64,000 bases of DNA from positions 57,074 to 121,073 of the forward strand of contig NZ_CAJPVI010000028.1 in the NCBI RefSeq assembly GCF_905397435.1. The letters run 5' to 3'. Positions 33,554 through 42,363 of this stretch are shown here, one piece after another. The DNA is from Cupriavidus numazuensis (GTDB lineage Bacteria > Pseudomonadota > Gammaproteobacteria > Burkholderiales > Burkholderiaceae). The stretch's first letter is position 1, and every line of letters begins with the position of its first letter. The notes under the pieces are model-generated. The model ran no database searches. It worked only from the letters and a program-made list of their open reading frames with translations, and was not told the DNA's origin. A program made the position numbers and the translations under genes.

Positions 33554-34561
33554 ATGGAACAAGCGAAAGCAGGAAGGTCCGGTGAGAGCGAGCATCAGTC
33601 GGGAGACCGGAAGTTTGCATCCACGGAGCGGTACTCATCGGTTGCACGGACCGTCGAGATTCTCTCTGACGCCTGGGGGTTCTTAGTCCTGCGCGAAAGT
33701 TTCTTCGGCGTTCGCAGGTTCGAGCAGTTTCAGTCGTTGCTCCAGGTCCCGCGGACAACGCTTGTACAGCGACTCAGCAAGCTAACTGAACTCGGCATAC
33801 TACGGAAGGTACCTATTGGCGGTCGACATGAGTACCGATTCACGGACAAGGGGAGGGACCTCTACCCGACGATGCTTTCCTTACTTGCGTTCGGCGACAA
33901 GTGGCTCGCCGGGGGGAAGCCACCGCCGTTGCAGTTGTTCCATAACTCCTGCGGTTCGGCTTGTTCGCCACGAATTGCCTGTTCTCATTGCAATGACGAC
34001 ATCGACGCCCGACGCGTGCGTTATCGGGACGGGCCGGGTGCCGGTGTGGAAGTTAGAACTGAAGCCAGAAAGCGTTCGCGGCGTGCGTCGGACCCGGGCG
34101 TGCTGCAGCGTGTACGTCCATGCTCTGTGGCAAGGACGCTGCAAATCATCGGCGACCGCTGGTCATTTCTTGTGATTCGGGAATTCTTTTACGGGGTGCG
34201 CCGCTTCGATGAGTTTCAATCGCGCTTGGGGATTGCCACAAACATTCTTGCGGACCGACTCCAGCGGTTGACCGAAGAGGGCGTTATCAACAAGCGACAG
34301 TACCAGGAGCGTCCAGCTCGTTTCGAATACATGATGACTGAGATGGGGCTAGACCTCTATGGCTCGATGCTGGTGATGATGCATTGGGGGGATAAATGGC
34401 TCTCCGGGGGCAAGCCACCGCTGACGCTCCGACACAGCAAGTGCGACCACGATTTCCATGCGGTGGCTGTGTGTAACCAGTGTGGCAAGGAACTTGACCC
34501 GCGAGATGTCTCGTATAGTCTGCGCTATGACCTCGAAGCTTCTGCCCAGGCTGCAGCTTGA
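33554..34561 (+). CDS. Tandem-domain HxlR-family regulator
   Basis: A 335-residue protein holding two HxlR winged-helix domains in one chain. AGGAGG is at 33545-33550, just before the ATG. The first domain (about residues 28-120) and second domain (about 195-290) share the pattern VARTxxIxxDxW, FLVxRExFxGVRRFxxFQ, and xDRLxxL(T)E. Each is followed by a K-W-L-(A/S)-G-G-K-P-P segment and a small Cys/His-rich tail (CSHC after the first, CNQC after the second). That suggests a metal-binding knuckle and a fold duplicated in full. Ordinary HxlR proteins have about 110-160 residues and dimerise, so the tandem chain may act as a covalent dimer on DNA. It is followed by the BVMO block. Confidence 0.88.
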   Translation: MEQAKAGRSGESEHQSGDRKFASTERYSSVARTVEILSDAWGFLVLRESFFGVRRFEQFQSLLQVPRTTLVQRLSKLTELGILRKVPIGGRHEYRFTDKGRDLYPTMLSLLAFGDKWLAGGKPPPLQLFHNSCGSACSPRIACSHCNDDIDARRVRYRDGPGAGVEVRTEARKRSRRASDPGVLQRVRPCSVARTLQIIGDRWSFLVIREFFYGVRRFDEFQSRLGIATNILADRLQRLTEEGVINKRQYQERPARFEYMMTEMGLDLYGSMLVMMHWGDKWLSGGKPPLTLRHSKCDHDFHAVAVCNQCGKELDPRDVSYSLRYDLEASAQAAA

Positions 34562-35176
34562 CGCCGAAGTAATATAGCCGTTCCGTACGACAATTCGAAG
34601 CGGTTGCGCGCGATAACTTGGCTCTTGGTGTCAAGTTCATATTCGGAGCATCGACATTGAAATGGTACTGCTGGGCCTCGAACCCTCAGCGCTGCATGGC
34701 ATTCCTAATCTGGAGGACGGTAACCGTCGCCGTCACGGCAACCCGAAAAGCCACGCGGACTGCTCCACTTGTCATATGGGAAACATTTGTGGAGTAGTTC
34801 GCAGTCATTGAAGTTGATGTTGGACACGGGCTTGGAATCACGCGCGGGCCGCTGCGCGATGGCAAAGGTCAGTGGGGTTCGTCATGTTGTTGTCCTGTCG
34901 TGGCCAAGTGGTCTTGGACTCTTTTTCAGGCAGTCGCACTTATTGATGGCTTGTATCCGGCCGAGGCGCATGTTCATCGTATCCCGAATGCAAAGTCTGC
35001 TCGTTGTCGAAGGTATCACCGCCAGTTCTTCTGATTCAGCGCGCTAGACGTTGCTGCATTCATATCGATTTGTTGTCGCTCCAGTCAAAACTGTCGCTTC
35101 TCGAACCCCGCTGCAGCGTATTCAATACGCTCTTAACGCGGCTCTTTGTGAGCCGGACGAGAGTGAAGGAGATGCA
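34562..35176. other. Intergenic region before the first BVMO gene
   Basis: About 615 bases. No gene could be supported; a short frame (MVLLGLEPSALHG-like) near 34660 has no family match that I know. The stretch contains one copy of the 45-bp direct repeat at 35056-35100. Its left part may be decayed coding sequence. Confidence 0.4.
35056..35100 (+). repeat. 45-bp imperfect direct repeat, left copy
   Basis: The segment from CATTCATATCGATT through GTTGTCGCTCC to TCGCTTC matches 48970-49015 with about five mismatches and one gap. The two copies have the same orientation and lie 13.9 kb apart, enclosing the BVMO, importer, SDR and LysR genes. No known insertion-sequence end was recognised in it. 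Confidence 0.75.
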
Positions 35177-36805
35177 GTGGTTCGAAACAGCGAGCTGGAG
35201 AGTGCGGACAAGGTACCCGCGCAAGTTGATGTGGTCATTGTGGGCGCCGGTTTCGCCGGTTTGTACGCGCAATGGCGCCTGTCCAAGCTTGGACTGGCGG
35301 TGCAGGGGTTCGAGGCCGGCTCGGACGTCGGGGGCACGTGGTACTGGAACAGGTATCCGGGCGCTCGGTGCGACGTCGAGAGCCTGGAATACTCGTACTC
35401 TTTTTCACCCGAGCTCCTGCAGGAGTGGGAGTGGACCGAGAAGTACGCAACCCAGCCGGAGATCCTGAGCTACATCGAGCATGTGGCGACCCGCTTTAAC
35501 CTGCGTCGGCGCATCCGCTTCTCGACCCAGGTCTCCTCGGTCGAATACCAGTCTGCCGAAAGCCGCTGGGTGGTCAGGACAGACCGGGGAGACGAGGTCT
35601 CAGCGCGATTCTGCATCATGGCGACCGGATGTTTGTCCCTGCCGCGAAGGCCTGATTTTCCCGGACTGGATAGCTTCCGGGGACGCGTTTTCCACACAGG
35701 CGACTGGCCACACGAGGGAGTCGACTTCAGCGGACGACGTGTCGGCATCATCGGCACGGGCTCGTCTGGCATCCAAGCGATCCCGCCCATCGCCGAGCAG
35801 GCTGGCCAGCTTTTCGTATTTCAACGCACAGCCAATTACAGCGTTCCTGCGCACAACCAGCAGCTCGACCCTAGCCACCAACGCTGGTTCAAGAACAACA
35901 GCTCAGACCTGCGTGATCGGATGCGGCGGTCATCCGTGGGGACCCTAACCGACCGCAATCCTGTCTCGGCGCTGGCAGTCGAGCCCGAAGAGCGCGAAAG
36001 AGTCTTCGAGGCTGCGTGGCTGCGCGGCGGGGCGGGATTCACTCGGTGCTTTTCGGATCTATTGACGAGCGCCAAGGCGAACGAGTTCGCATCAGAGTTC
36101 GTGCGGAACAAGATCCGCTCCATCGTCCAGGACCCGCAAGTGGCCGACCTCCTCTGCCCTCGCGATTACCCGCTCGGCGCGAAGCGCATTTGCGTCGACA
36201 CCGGCTACTACGCTACTTTCAATCGGCCAAACGTGCGGCTTGTGGACGTTCGGCGGGCGCCCATCATTGGCGTGGTCGAGGACGGTCTTCGCACCTCCGC
36301 GCAGTCCTTTGAATTGGACGACCTTGTGTTTGCCACCGGCTACGATGCGGTCACTGGCGCCTTGTTGGACATGTCTATCCGTAGGGACGATGGCATGAGC
36401 CTGAAGGACAAATGGTCCACTGGCCCGGAGACCTATCTGGGTCTGATGACCGCGGGATTTCCCAATCTTTTCTTCATCACGGGACCAGGCAGCCCGTCCG
36501 TGCTGAGTAATATGGTCTTGTCCATCGAGCAGCACGTGGACTGGATTGCCAACTGCGTAGGATTCCTGACATCCAGCGGCAAGCGGTACATCGAGGCCAC
36601 CCAGCAGGCCGAAGGCGAATGGACGCAGCACGTTGCAGCAGTCGCAGACAAAACCCTGTTTCCTCATGCCGCTTCCTGGTTTCTGGGAGCGAACGTGCCG
36701 GGCAAACCACGCGTCTTCCTGCCCTACGCGGGCGGGGTCGACGCTTACGGCCACAAGTGCCGTGAAGTCGAGCAAAGCGGCTATCCGGGCTTTCAACTGA
36801 GCTGA
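35177..36805 (+). CDS. Baeyer-Villiger flavin monooxygenase
   Basis: A 542-residue type I Baeyer-Villiger monooxygenase. The FAD loop GAGFAGLYAQ lies near residue 20. The BVMO fingerprint F-x-G-x-x-x-H-x-x-x-W appears as FRGRVFHTGDW near residue 170, followed by the NADPH loop GTGSSG. The WYWNRYPGARCD segment is typical of cyclohexanone- and aryl-ketone-type BVMOs. GTG 35177 follows GAAGGAGA; a longer frame upstream has no ribosome site. It inserts oxygen next to a ketone carbonyl to give an ester or lactone. The esterase-like hydrolase at 37027 fits the next step. A paralogue lies at 44408. Confidence 0.95.
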   Translation: MVRNSELESADKVPAQVDVVIVGAGFAGLYAQWRLSKLGLAVQGFEAGSDVGGTWYWNRYPGARCDVESLEYSYSFSPELLQEWEWTEKYATQPEILSYIEHVATRFNLRRRIRFSTQVSSVEYQSAESRWVVRTDRGDEVSARFCIMATGCLSLPRRPDFPGLDSFRGRVFHTGDWPHEGVDFSGRRVGIIGTGSSGIQAIPPIAEQAGQLFVFQRTANYSVPAHNQQLDPSHQRWFKNNSSDLRDRMRRSSVGTLTDRNPVSALAVEPEERERVFEAAWLRGGAGFTRCFSDLLTSAKANEFASEFVRNKIRSIVQDPQVADLLCPRDYPLGAKRICVDTGYYATFNRPNVRLVDVRRAPIIGVVEDGLRTSAQSFELDDLVFATGYDAVTGALLDMSIRRDDGMSLKDKWSTGPETYLGLMTAGFPNLFFITGPGSPSVLSNMVLSIEQHVDWIANCVGFLTSSGKRYIEATQQAEGEWTQHVAAVADKTLFPHAASWFLGANVPGKPRVFLPYAGGVDAYGHKCREVEQSGYPGFQLS

Positions 36806-36814
36806 CAGGGCAAG

Positions 36815-36890
36815 GTGAAAATCGTCACTGGGGCTGCGGGCGCGGTCGGCATTGCCATCACTGAAGTTCTGGCGATCGATCGCGGCCTTA
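36815..36890 (+). pseudogene. N-terminal remnant of an SDR gene
   Basis: Just after the BVMO gene a GTG-started frame reads KIVTGAAGAVGIAITEVLA, the cofactor-binding start of a short-chain dehydrogenase. The rest of the expected protein is missing: the frame soon loses family similarity and ends at 37003. A further frame (about 36915-37009) encodes an unrecognised tail. It looks like a gene deleted down to its first 25 codons. Confidence 0.5.
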
Positions 36891-37026
36891 CTTCATCTCC
36901 TGTCAGGAGCCTTGATGCGCTTCGGGAAGGACATGGAAGCGTTTGTGACGAACGTCGTCTCGCGCCTGATTCTGTCGATGGATGGGGAGGAATGGCGGCC
37001 TGACCGCTGAAACAGAGGATGCATAC

Positions 37027-37959
37027 ATGTCACTAGACCCTGAAGCCCAGAGTTTCCTATCAAGGTTGGCCGATGCGGGGCAACCTCGCTACGACGCCCT
37101 CTCACTAGCGGATGCCCGCGAAGCCATGCGCGCGGCGCGCAGAGCGCGCCCTCCCATGCCCCCGTTCGCCGGCTCGCGCTACGAAACAAGGACCGGCCCC
37201 ACTGGCGTGCCGCTGAGGCTGTACCGGCCGGCGGGAATGGGCCCTGAGCCGGCTGCGGCAATCCTCTATTTGCATGGGGGTGGCTGGGCCCTTGGCGAGT
37301 TGGACCATTTCGATCCCCTCTGCGAATCCCTCGCAGGGCAGGCGGGGTGCATCGTCGTCGCGGCGGACTACCGCCTGGCGCCAGAGGCGAAGTTCCCGGC
37401 CGCCGTAAACGATGCTTGCGAAGCCTTTGCCTGGATGGCTCGCAGTTCGGTAGAGCTAGGCCTCGATCCGACCCGTCTCGCCGTCGCTGGCGACAGCGCT
37501 GGCGGAAACCTGGCGGCCGTTGTGGCGCTGTCGGCTCGTGACGGTGAGTTGCCGCCCGTGAGACTGCAAGTCCTGCTGTACCCATCCGTCGACATGGGGA
37601 TGGATTGGCCCTCCTATGCCATCAGCGAACCTGGCTTGCCGGTGGATGGGAGGATGCTGAGGTGGTTCCGCGAGCACTACCTTCGCCAACCCTCTGACGC
37701 AATGAACTGGCGAGCTTCGCCGCTGCAGGCACCAAAAGCCGGTCTCGCGCCCGCCTATGTCCTCACCGTCGGCTACGACCCTCTCGTCGATGAGGGTGCT
37801 GCCTACGCCGAGGCGATGCGCGAGGCCGGCGTGGAGGTCATCCACCACCACTATCCCGGTCAGTTCCACGGCTTCCTTTCCGTCACGCCCGGCAGCGTAG
37901 CGGCCCGGCGTGCCTGGAACGAGATCGGCGCCGCCGCAAAGCTTTTTCTTTCCGCGTGA
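37027..37959 (+). CDS. Alpha/beta hydrolase of the hormone-sensitive-lipase family
   Basis: A 310-residue carboxylesterase-type hydrolase. The HGGGW oxyanion-hole motif is near residue 91, the nucleophile elbow GDSAGG near residue 158, and the acid Asp in YDPLVDEG and the base His in GQFHGF complete the triad. ATG 37027 is used with an AGAGGA site. HSL-type enzymes hydrolyse short or medium esters and some lactones. Next to a BVMO it is well placed to open the ester or lactone formed. It is separated from the BVMO by the SDR remnant and followed by a 1-kb gap. Confidence 0.94.
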   Translation: MSLDPEAQSFLSRLADAGQPRYDALSLADAREAMRAARRARPPMPPFAGSRYETRTGPTGVPLRLYRPAGMGPEPAAAILYLHGGGWALGELDHFDPLCESLAGQAGCIVVAADYRLAPEAKFPAAVNDACEAFAWMARSSVELGLDPTRLAVAGDSAGGNLAAVVALSARDGELPPVRLQVLLYPSVDMGMDWPSYAISEPGLPVDGRMLRWFREHYLRQPSDAMNWRASPLQAPKAGLAPAYVLTVGYDPLVDEGAAYAEAMREAGVEVIHHHYPGQFHGFLSVTPGSVAARRAWNEIGAAAKLFLSA

Positions 37960-38250
37960 GATCAGGCAATAACTTGAGGCACCGGATCCAAGTCCGCCGC
38001 CGGTTTCGCCTTGCTGTCGCAGCGAGCGCCGCGACAGCGAGGCAGCGGTCGCGTTGGCGCAGCTAACCCCCCAAGATCCGCTGGAGGCTTCCCTCGAGCT
38101 TCGGCAAGAGCATCAACATCGTCAATCGGAGGGCTACACATACATTGACGCCGTGCGCGAGATGACTGGCGGCAACTTCTGACTATGCAGTGGTTCGGAC
38201 GGGATGAACTCGTCTCTCCACTAGGTTTGATCGATGCAGTCTCGGGCTGC

Positions 38251-38282
38251 GTCGTGAAGGCCAGGTATCTGGCCTTCACGAC
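38251..38282. terminator. Perfect 14-bp hairpin
   Basis: GTCGTGAAGGCCAG and its exact reverse complement enclose the tetraloop GTAT. It lies about 290 bases after the esterase gene. No T-run follows, so it may be a stability or attenuation element or a two-way stop rather than a classical terminator. Confidence 0.5.
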
Positions 38283-38530
38283 GCCGTGGCCATCAGATAA
38301 CCACGGGCCGGAAGGGGGAAGTCCCAACCTGTAATTTGCACTTGGCGGACGATCATGAGACGAGCAGTAATAACACTAACGCATGGTCTCCTGTCTGTCG
38401 TTCGGTAGCGCACGATCGTCACTCTCGAGGGCAAACATGAATTGTTCGAACCGTCTGTGCAGTTCCCCTTGTACCGGTAAATGTCGATCAACAGGGCTGG
38501 GCGAGCCAGACGCATGCAGCACCCTCGACC

Positions 38531-38725
38531 CGCTCAGGGCGGGTTAGCTTTCTTCACAGTCGGGGGTTTTCCCTTGGTGTAATCGATAATATGGCTACCT
38601 ACACTTAGTATACTTATGCAAGTAAGCAACCGGCCGCAGGTCTTTATTCGAGAGCAAAGGAGCAACGGCCGGTGGGTACATCTGATATTACGTAGTGTCT
38701 TTCGCCCGACGAGGAAATGCGTTCG
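38531..38725 (+). repeat. Diverged tandem copy of the importer promoter and gene start (upstream copy)
   Basis: From GGGTTAGCTT (38541) through CGGGGGTTTTCCC, AATCGATAAT, GAGCAAAGGAGCAACGGC and GAGGAAATGCGTTCGC it parallels 38851-39035 at an offset of about 310 bases, with many substitutions. The copied reading frame has a stop after seven codons (GTG GGT ACA TCT GAT ATT ACG TAG), so this copy no longer starts a permease. Confidence 0.8.
38612..38625. promoter_or_regulatory. Candidate operator ACTTATGCAAGTAA
   Basis: The exact reverse complement of the motif at 5240-5253. It lies in the upstream (decayed) promoter copy and overlaps a TATACT box at 38609-38614. A related but altered version (TGTGCAAGTTAA) stands at 38927-38938 in the downstream copy. 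Confidence 0.4.
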
Positions 38726-38752
38726 CGTTGTCTCTTTTTTTCAAAGACTGAA

Positions 38753-38765
38753 GTGGTAATACCAC
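38753..38765. promoter_or_regulatory. Palindrome GTGGTAATACCAC
   Basis: A perfect 13-base palindrome with the TNGT-NNN-ACNA pattern described for FadR-type GntR operators. It lies upstream of the second importer operon. No GntR gene is in the window, so the binder is unknown. It shares TGGTA/TACC elements with the operator candidate at 23964. Confidence 0.35.
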
Positions 38766-38840
38766 ACGCTCTTAGTGCCTAGTGACGGCACCTCCCAGCA
38801 CTGGGCGCAGCCCACGCCGCCCCGTAGCAGCGCCCTTCGC

Positions 38841-39035
38841 TCCCGTCAGGGGGTTAGCTTTCCTCACAGCCGGGGGTTTTCCCCTGGTGCAATCGATAAT
38901 AGTGTTATCTATACTAAGTGCAGATGTGCAAGTTAATAAACAAGGCAAGTCTTTCGAGAGCAAAGGAGCAACGGCGGTGGATATGCCTGATATTTCCCAC
39001 GTAGTGTCATTCGCCCAATTAGGAAATGCGTTCGC
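38841..39035 (+). repeat. Diverged tandem copy of the importer promoter and gene start (functional copy)
   Basis: The downstream partner of 38531-38725. It contains a TATACT box at 38910-38915, the AAGGAG ribosome site at 38963-38968 and the first codons of the permease gene at 38977. The matching order of all landmarks (GGTTAGCTT, GGGGGTTTTCCC, AATCGATAAT, GCAAAGGAGCAACGGC, TTCGCCC, GAAATGCGTTCGC) shows a duplication of about 195 bases, not chance similarity. Confidence 0.8.
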
Positions 39036-39858
39036 ATTGGCCTCTCTTCTGGCAATCCTCTCCAGCGGCCTAGCGCTCATCTTTGGGCTGCGAGATGTCA
39101 TGAACCTCGGCCATGGAGCGCTCTATATGCTTGGGGCCTATCTTGGCTACTCTGCGACTTCGTTCGTCGGCTTTTGGGGCGCGCTTCTGGTGGTGCCGCT
39201 GCTGCTTGCGGTGGCGGGAGCCGTCCTGGAGCTTGCCATCCTCAGGCCGCTGCAAGCACGGCCTCACATGGACGTGGCGTTGGTGACCTTCGGCCTTGGC
39301 CTGGTTTTGGCTTCAATCATTGCCCGTTTTTGGGGGAAGCTTCAGCTTGATGTCAGAACACCGAGCGGGCTGGACGGTACTGTCGCAATATTCGGAGAGT
39401 CCTTTCCAAGCTATCGGTTGTTCTTGATCGCGATCGGGCTCGGTGCTTGTGGCGCATTGGCGATCTGGCTGCGCTGCACGCGGGCCGGCATGTACACGCG
39501 TGCCGCCAGCCAGCAACCGGAAGTCGCCAGGATGATGGGCGTCAACACGGATCGGCTGAGCTTGCTCGTCGTATGTCTCGGATCCGCATTTGCCGGGCTG
39601 GCAGGGGTCGTGGCAGGACCCTACCTGGCGGTCGAACTCGGTATGGGGCATGCGATCCTCCTGAGCACACTGATCGTTGTCGTTGTCGGCGGGCTTGGCA
39701 GCATCAGCGGTGCAATTGCGGCGGCGCTTCTCTACGGATTCGTCCAAGTCATCGGTGCCGTGCTCTTTCCCGCGGCGGCGGCAGTGGTGCCCTACCTTCT
39801 TTTGGCCGGCGTTCTCCTATGGCGCCCCCAAGGGCTGGGCCGAGGGAGGGTCGCATGA
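38977..39858 (+). CDS. HAAT ABC transporter permease (LivH-type), second importer
   Basis: A 293-residue membrane permease. The LivH segments are LALIFGLRDVMNLGHGALYMLGAYLG near the N-terminus (residues about 25-50) and VVVVGGLGSISGAI near residue 230. GTG 38977 lies eight bases after AAGGAG; ATG 38983 is in frame but more distant. The stop overlaps the next start (ATGA). Together with 39855-42329 and the receptor at 43104 it makes a second full importer, embedded in the BVMO block, so its ligand is probably the BVMO substrate or a relative. Confidence 0.93.
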   Translation: MDMPDISHVVSFAQLGNAFALASLLAILSSGLALIFGLRDVMNLGHGALYMLGAYLGYSATSFVGFWGALLVVPLLLAVAGAVLELAILRPLQARPHMDVALVTFGLGLVLASIIARFWGKLQLDVRTPSGLDGTVAIFGESFPSYRLFLIAIGLGACGALAIWLRCTRAGMYTRAASQQPEVARMMGVNTDRLSLLVVCLGSAFAGLAGVVAGPYLAVELGMGHAILLSTLIVVVVGGLGSISGAIAAALLYGFVQVIGAVLFPAAAAVVPYLLLAGVLLWRPQGLGRGRVA

Positions 39859-40889
39859 ACTCGCCAGAGGCTGCACCCATGAATGCCGACTTTCCTTTCT
39901 CGAAGCAGAGCATTGCTACCGCTCGCGGAGCCTTCGCAATCGCTCTCGTTGCCATCGCTCTTGCGGGGTTCTTCACACCTCTTCTCGTAACGCAGACTTA
40001 CCACCTCAACCTGCTATTGCGTGGAGTGCAGTTGGCGGTTGCCGCCGTCGGCCTCGGATTTCTGATGCACCAGAGTGGATTGGTGATGATCGGCGCGTCC
40101 GCATACATTGGATTGCCAATGTATCTGGTGGCGATCGGGTCCAATCTCCTGCACTTGGGGACGGCAGCCGCAGTGGCGTTCGCGCTCATGTGCACTCTGC
40201 TTTTCTCGGTCTTGAGCGGAGCGCTGATCATCAGGGCGAAACCCTTGCCGTTCGCAATGATTTCGCTGGCACTCACGCAGATGCTCAAGACGATCGCATC
40301 GCTCCCGTCGTTGCGCCCTACCTTGGGCGGCGACGACGGTCTCCAGGTTGCGCTGACCGGCGATTTTTTCGGGATGTCGCCAGCGGTCTTCTATGACCCG
40401 GCTCACTTCTGGCCCCTCACATGGGGAACGCTTTGCATCGTGTCGTTGGCGGCTTGGGCGGTCGGCAAGTCGCGGCTAGGGATCATCCAGCGGGCCATCA
40501 AGGCCAATGAGGAGCGGATGGCATTCGCTGGCTTCAACACCTATGCGCCACGTCTGGCCGGGTTTGTGTTGGCCTGCTTCTTCATGGCTGTAGCCGGCAT
40601 CCTTATGGTGCTCAATACGGCCTTCGCCTCGCCCGAAGTCCTGGACTTCATCGGTGGAAACAATGCCCTGCCCGCAATGCTGCTTGGCGGCACGGCCAAT
40701 GTCTTCGGGCCTGTGCTGGGAGCGCTGTTCTTCACGTGGATGCAGGATTACTTCGCTGCCGCAGGCGACCTTGATTTGCTGATGGGCCTGTCCGTCGTCA
40801 TCGTGCTGTCGATTTGCCCCAAGGGGGTGATCGGCCTGCTTGTCGGAGCCTTCGGAGGGCTCAAGCTTCAGATCCGGGAGAAGCGCTAA
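39855..40889 (+). CDS. HAAT ABC transporter permease (LivM-type), second importer
   Basis: A 344-residue membrane permease. GFLMHQSGLVMIGASAYIG takes the place of the usual GYTGLLSFGHAAFFG segment of LivM proteins, and AMISLALTQM, a GGDDGLQ loop and AMLLGGTANVFGPVLGA follow in order. It is more divergent than the LivM at 9095. ATG 39855 overlaps the LivH stop with GAGGGAGGG upstream. A frame extending further upstream overlaps the permease gene and is not coding. Confidence 0.92.
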   Translation: MNSPEAAPMNADFPFSKQSIATARGAFAIALVAIALAGFFTPLLVTQTYHLNLLLRGVQLAVAAVGLGFLMHQSGLVMIGASAYIGLPMYLVAIGSNLLHLGTAAAVAFALMCTLLFSVLSGALIIRAKPLPFAMISLALTQMLKTIASLPSLRPTLGGDDGLQVALTGDFFGMSPAVFYDPAHFWPLTWGTLCIVSLAAWAVGKSRLGIIQRAIKANEERMAFAGFNTYAPRLAGFVLACFFMAVAGILMVLNTAFASPEVLDFIGGNNALPAMLLGGTANVFGPVLGALFFTWMQDYFAAAGDLDLLMGLSVVIVLSICPKGVIGLLVGAFGGLKLQIREKR

Positions 40890-41587
40890 TGTTGTGTGTA
40901 GAAGACCTGAGCGTCAGTTATGGTGCATTCAAGGCGCTTGACGGTGTCAGCTTCAAGGTCGCCAAGAGTGGGACCCTGCACGGGATCATCGGCCCGAACG
41001 GGGCAGGCAAGTCGACGCTGATGGATGCATTGACCGGCCGCCGGTTGCCTACGCGTGGAAAGGTTTTGCTGGAAGGGAAGGAAATCACGCGCCGCTCGGT
41101 TGTGTGGCGTCGGCGAAACGGCATTTCCCGATCGTTTCAGCGAACAAGCATATTTCCAGGCCACACGGTTCGCGAACAGATCGAGTTGGCGGCGTGGCGC
41201 ATGGGTGCAGGGGATGCGGGAGAGATTATCGAGGCGATGGGCTTGGAGCCGGTGGCGAGCCTGCATGCCGACACCATTGCCTATGGTGACCAGCGACGCG
41301 TCGATATCGCGCTCGCTCTGGTCGGGCGGCCCCGGCTCATGTTGCTCGATGAGCCGGCGGCGGGTCTCTCGAAACGCGAAACCATGGCGCTGTTCGACCA
41401 CCTTCAGTCGCTCGTGCAGGATCGTGGCGTGACCGCACTGGTGGTCGAGCATGACGTCGATGCCGTCTTCGGCTTTTGCTCAGAAGTAACCGCACTAGAC
41501 CTCGGGAAAGTCATCACCACCGACTCACCGGCGGCGGTCCGGCGAGACGCGAGGGTCGTGAGCGCATATCTCGGCAGCGCAGCGTGA
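40889..41587 (+). CDS. HAAT ABC transporter ATP-binding protein (LivG-type), second importer
   Basis: A 232-residue ATPase. Walker A is GPNGAGKST near residue 34, the signature region is the degenerate IAYGDQRRVDIALAL type, and Walker B is LMLLDEPAAGLS. It is shorter than the LivG at 6682. The ATG at 40889 overlaps the LivM stop by one base (TAATG), so translation is coupled. Confidence 0.95.
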   Translation: MLCVEDLSVSYGAFKALDGVSFKVAKSGTLHGIIGPNGAGKSTLMDALTGRRLPTRGKVLLEGKEITRRSVVWRRRNGISRSFQRTSIFPGHTVREQIELAAWRMGAGDAGEIIEAMGLEPVASLHADTIAYGDQRRVDIALALVGRPRLMLLDEPAAGLSKRETMALFDHLQSLVQDRGVTALVVEHDVDAVFGFCSEVTALDLGKVITTDSPAAVRRDARVVSAYLGSAA

Positions 41588-41630
41588 CTCGCATGCGAGT
41601 GGGGACAACGACGCCAACCAATAGAAAATT

Positions 41631-42329
41631 ATGAGTTTCATCACTGTCAATGACCTCGAAGCGGGCTATGGCAAAGCTCTGATCATCCGAAATGTCGACA
41701 TCGAGATCGATGCGGGTGAAACGGTAGCCGTGATCGGCCGAAACGGAGCCGGCAAGTCAACCCTGATCAACTCGTTCTTCGGTGGGACAAGAATCTTCGG
41801 GGGGCGCATTCAAGTGGCCGGCACCAATCTACAGGGCCGGCCGGGCTACTTGGCTCCCAGCTTGGGAGTGACGCTCGTACCTCAGGGACGGATGATCTTG
41901 TCGCATCTAAGCGTGCAGGAGAACCTGCTGTTGGGAGCCGCTTCTCGAAGGCCAGGCGATTGGGGACTGTCAGCCGTATACCGCCTTTTCCCGATTCTCT
42001 TGGAGCGACGAAATCATTCGGGTACCGCCTTGTCTGGCGGCCAGCAGCAGATGCTGGCGATCGGAAGAGCGCTGATGGGCAATCCAGCAGTCTTGATGTT
42101 GGACGAGCCAACGGAGGGATTGTCCCCGGTGTTGGTTGACGAACTTGCCACGGTCATCCAGCAGATCAACGACACGGGCGTCGGGGTATTAATCGTCGAA
42201 CAACACCTCAACTTGGTAAAGCGAGTCGCACAGCGCTTCCTCGTTATGTCCAAGGGGGAGATCATCGATCGAGGCCGAACCTCGGAAATTGAGGAGCCGA
42301 AACACCAGTCCTCGGTTTCTTTTCATTAG
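41631..42329 (+). CDS. HAAT ABC transporter ATP-binding protein (LivF-type), second importer
   Basis: A 232-residue ATPase with a normal Walker A (GRNGAGKST), LSGGQQQMLAIGR signature, VLMLDEPTEGLSP Walker B and the IVEQH switch. It follows the LivG gene by 43 bases. In contrast to its counterpart at 7455, the Walker lysine is present. Its C-terminus is short (EEPKHQSS). Confidence 0.95.
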   Translation: MSFITVNDLEAGYGKALIIRNVDIEIDAGETVAVIGRNGAGKSTLINSFFGGTRIFGGRIQVAGTNLQGRPGYLAPSLGVTLVPQGRMILSHLSVQENLLLGAASRRPGDWGLSAVYRLFPILLERRNHSGTALSGGQQQMLAIGRALMGNPAVLMLDEPTEGLSPVLVDELATVIQQINDTGVGVLIVEQHLNLVKRVAQRFLVMSKGEIIDRGRTSEIEEPKHQSSVSFH

Positions 42330-42363
42330 GCGACGTGTACCGCGCCTTCAAAAGGAGATAGGT

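Larger units (their letters stand above)
37960..38976. other. 1-kb intergenic region with hairpin, palindrome and decayed duplicate
   Basis: No intact gene was found. It holds a perfect hairpin at 38251-38282, a decayed copy (about 38531-38725) of the region that precedes and starts the next permease gene, a GTGGTAATACCAC palindrome at 38753-38765, and a GC-rich stretch at 38785-38850. The active promoter copy begins near 38841. Confidence 0.6.

Noticed and set aside
39447..39854. Upstream extension of the second LivM gene
   Set aside because: The extension overlaps the LivH gene in another frame; ATG 39855 with its ribosome site and the ATGA overlap explains the start.
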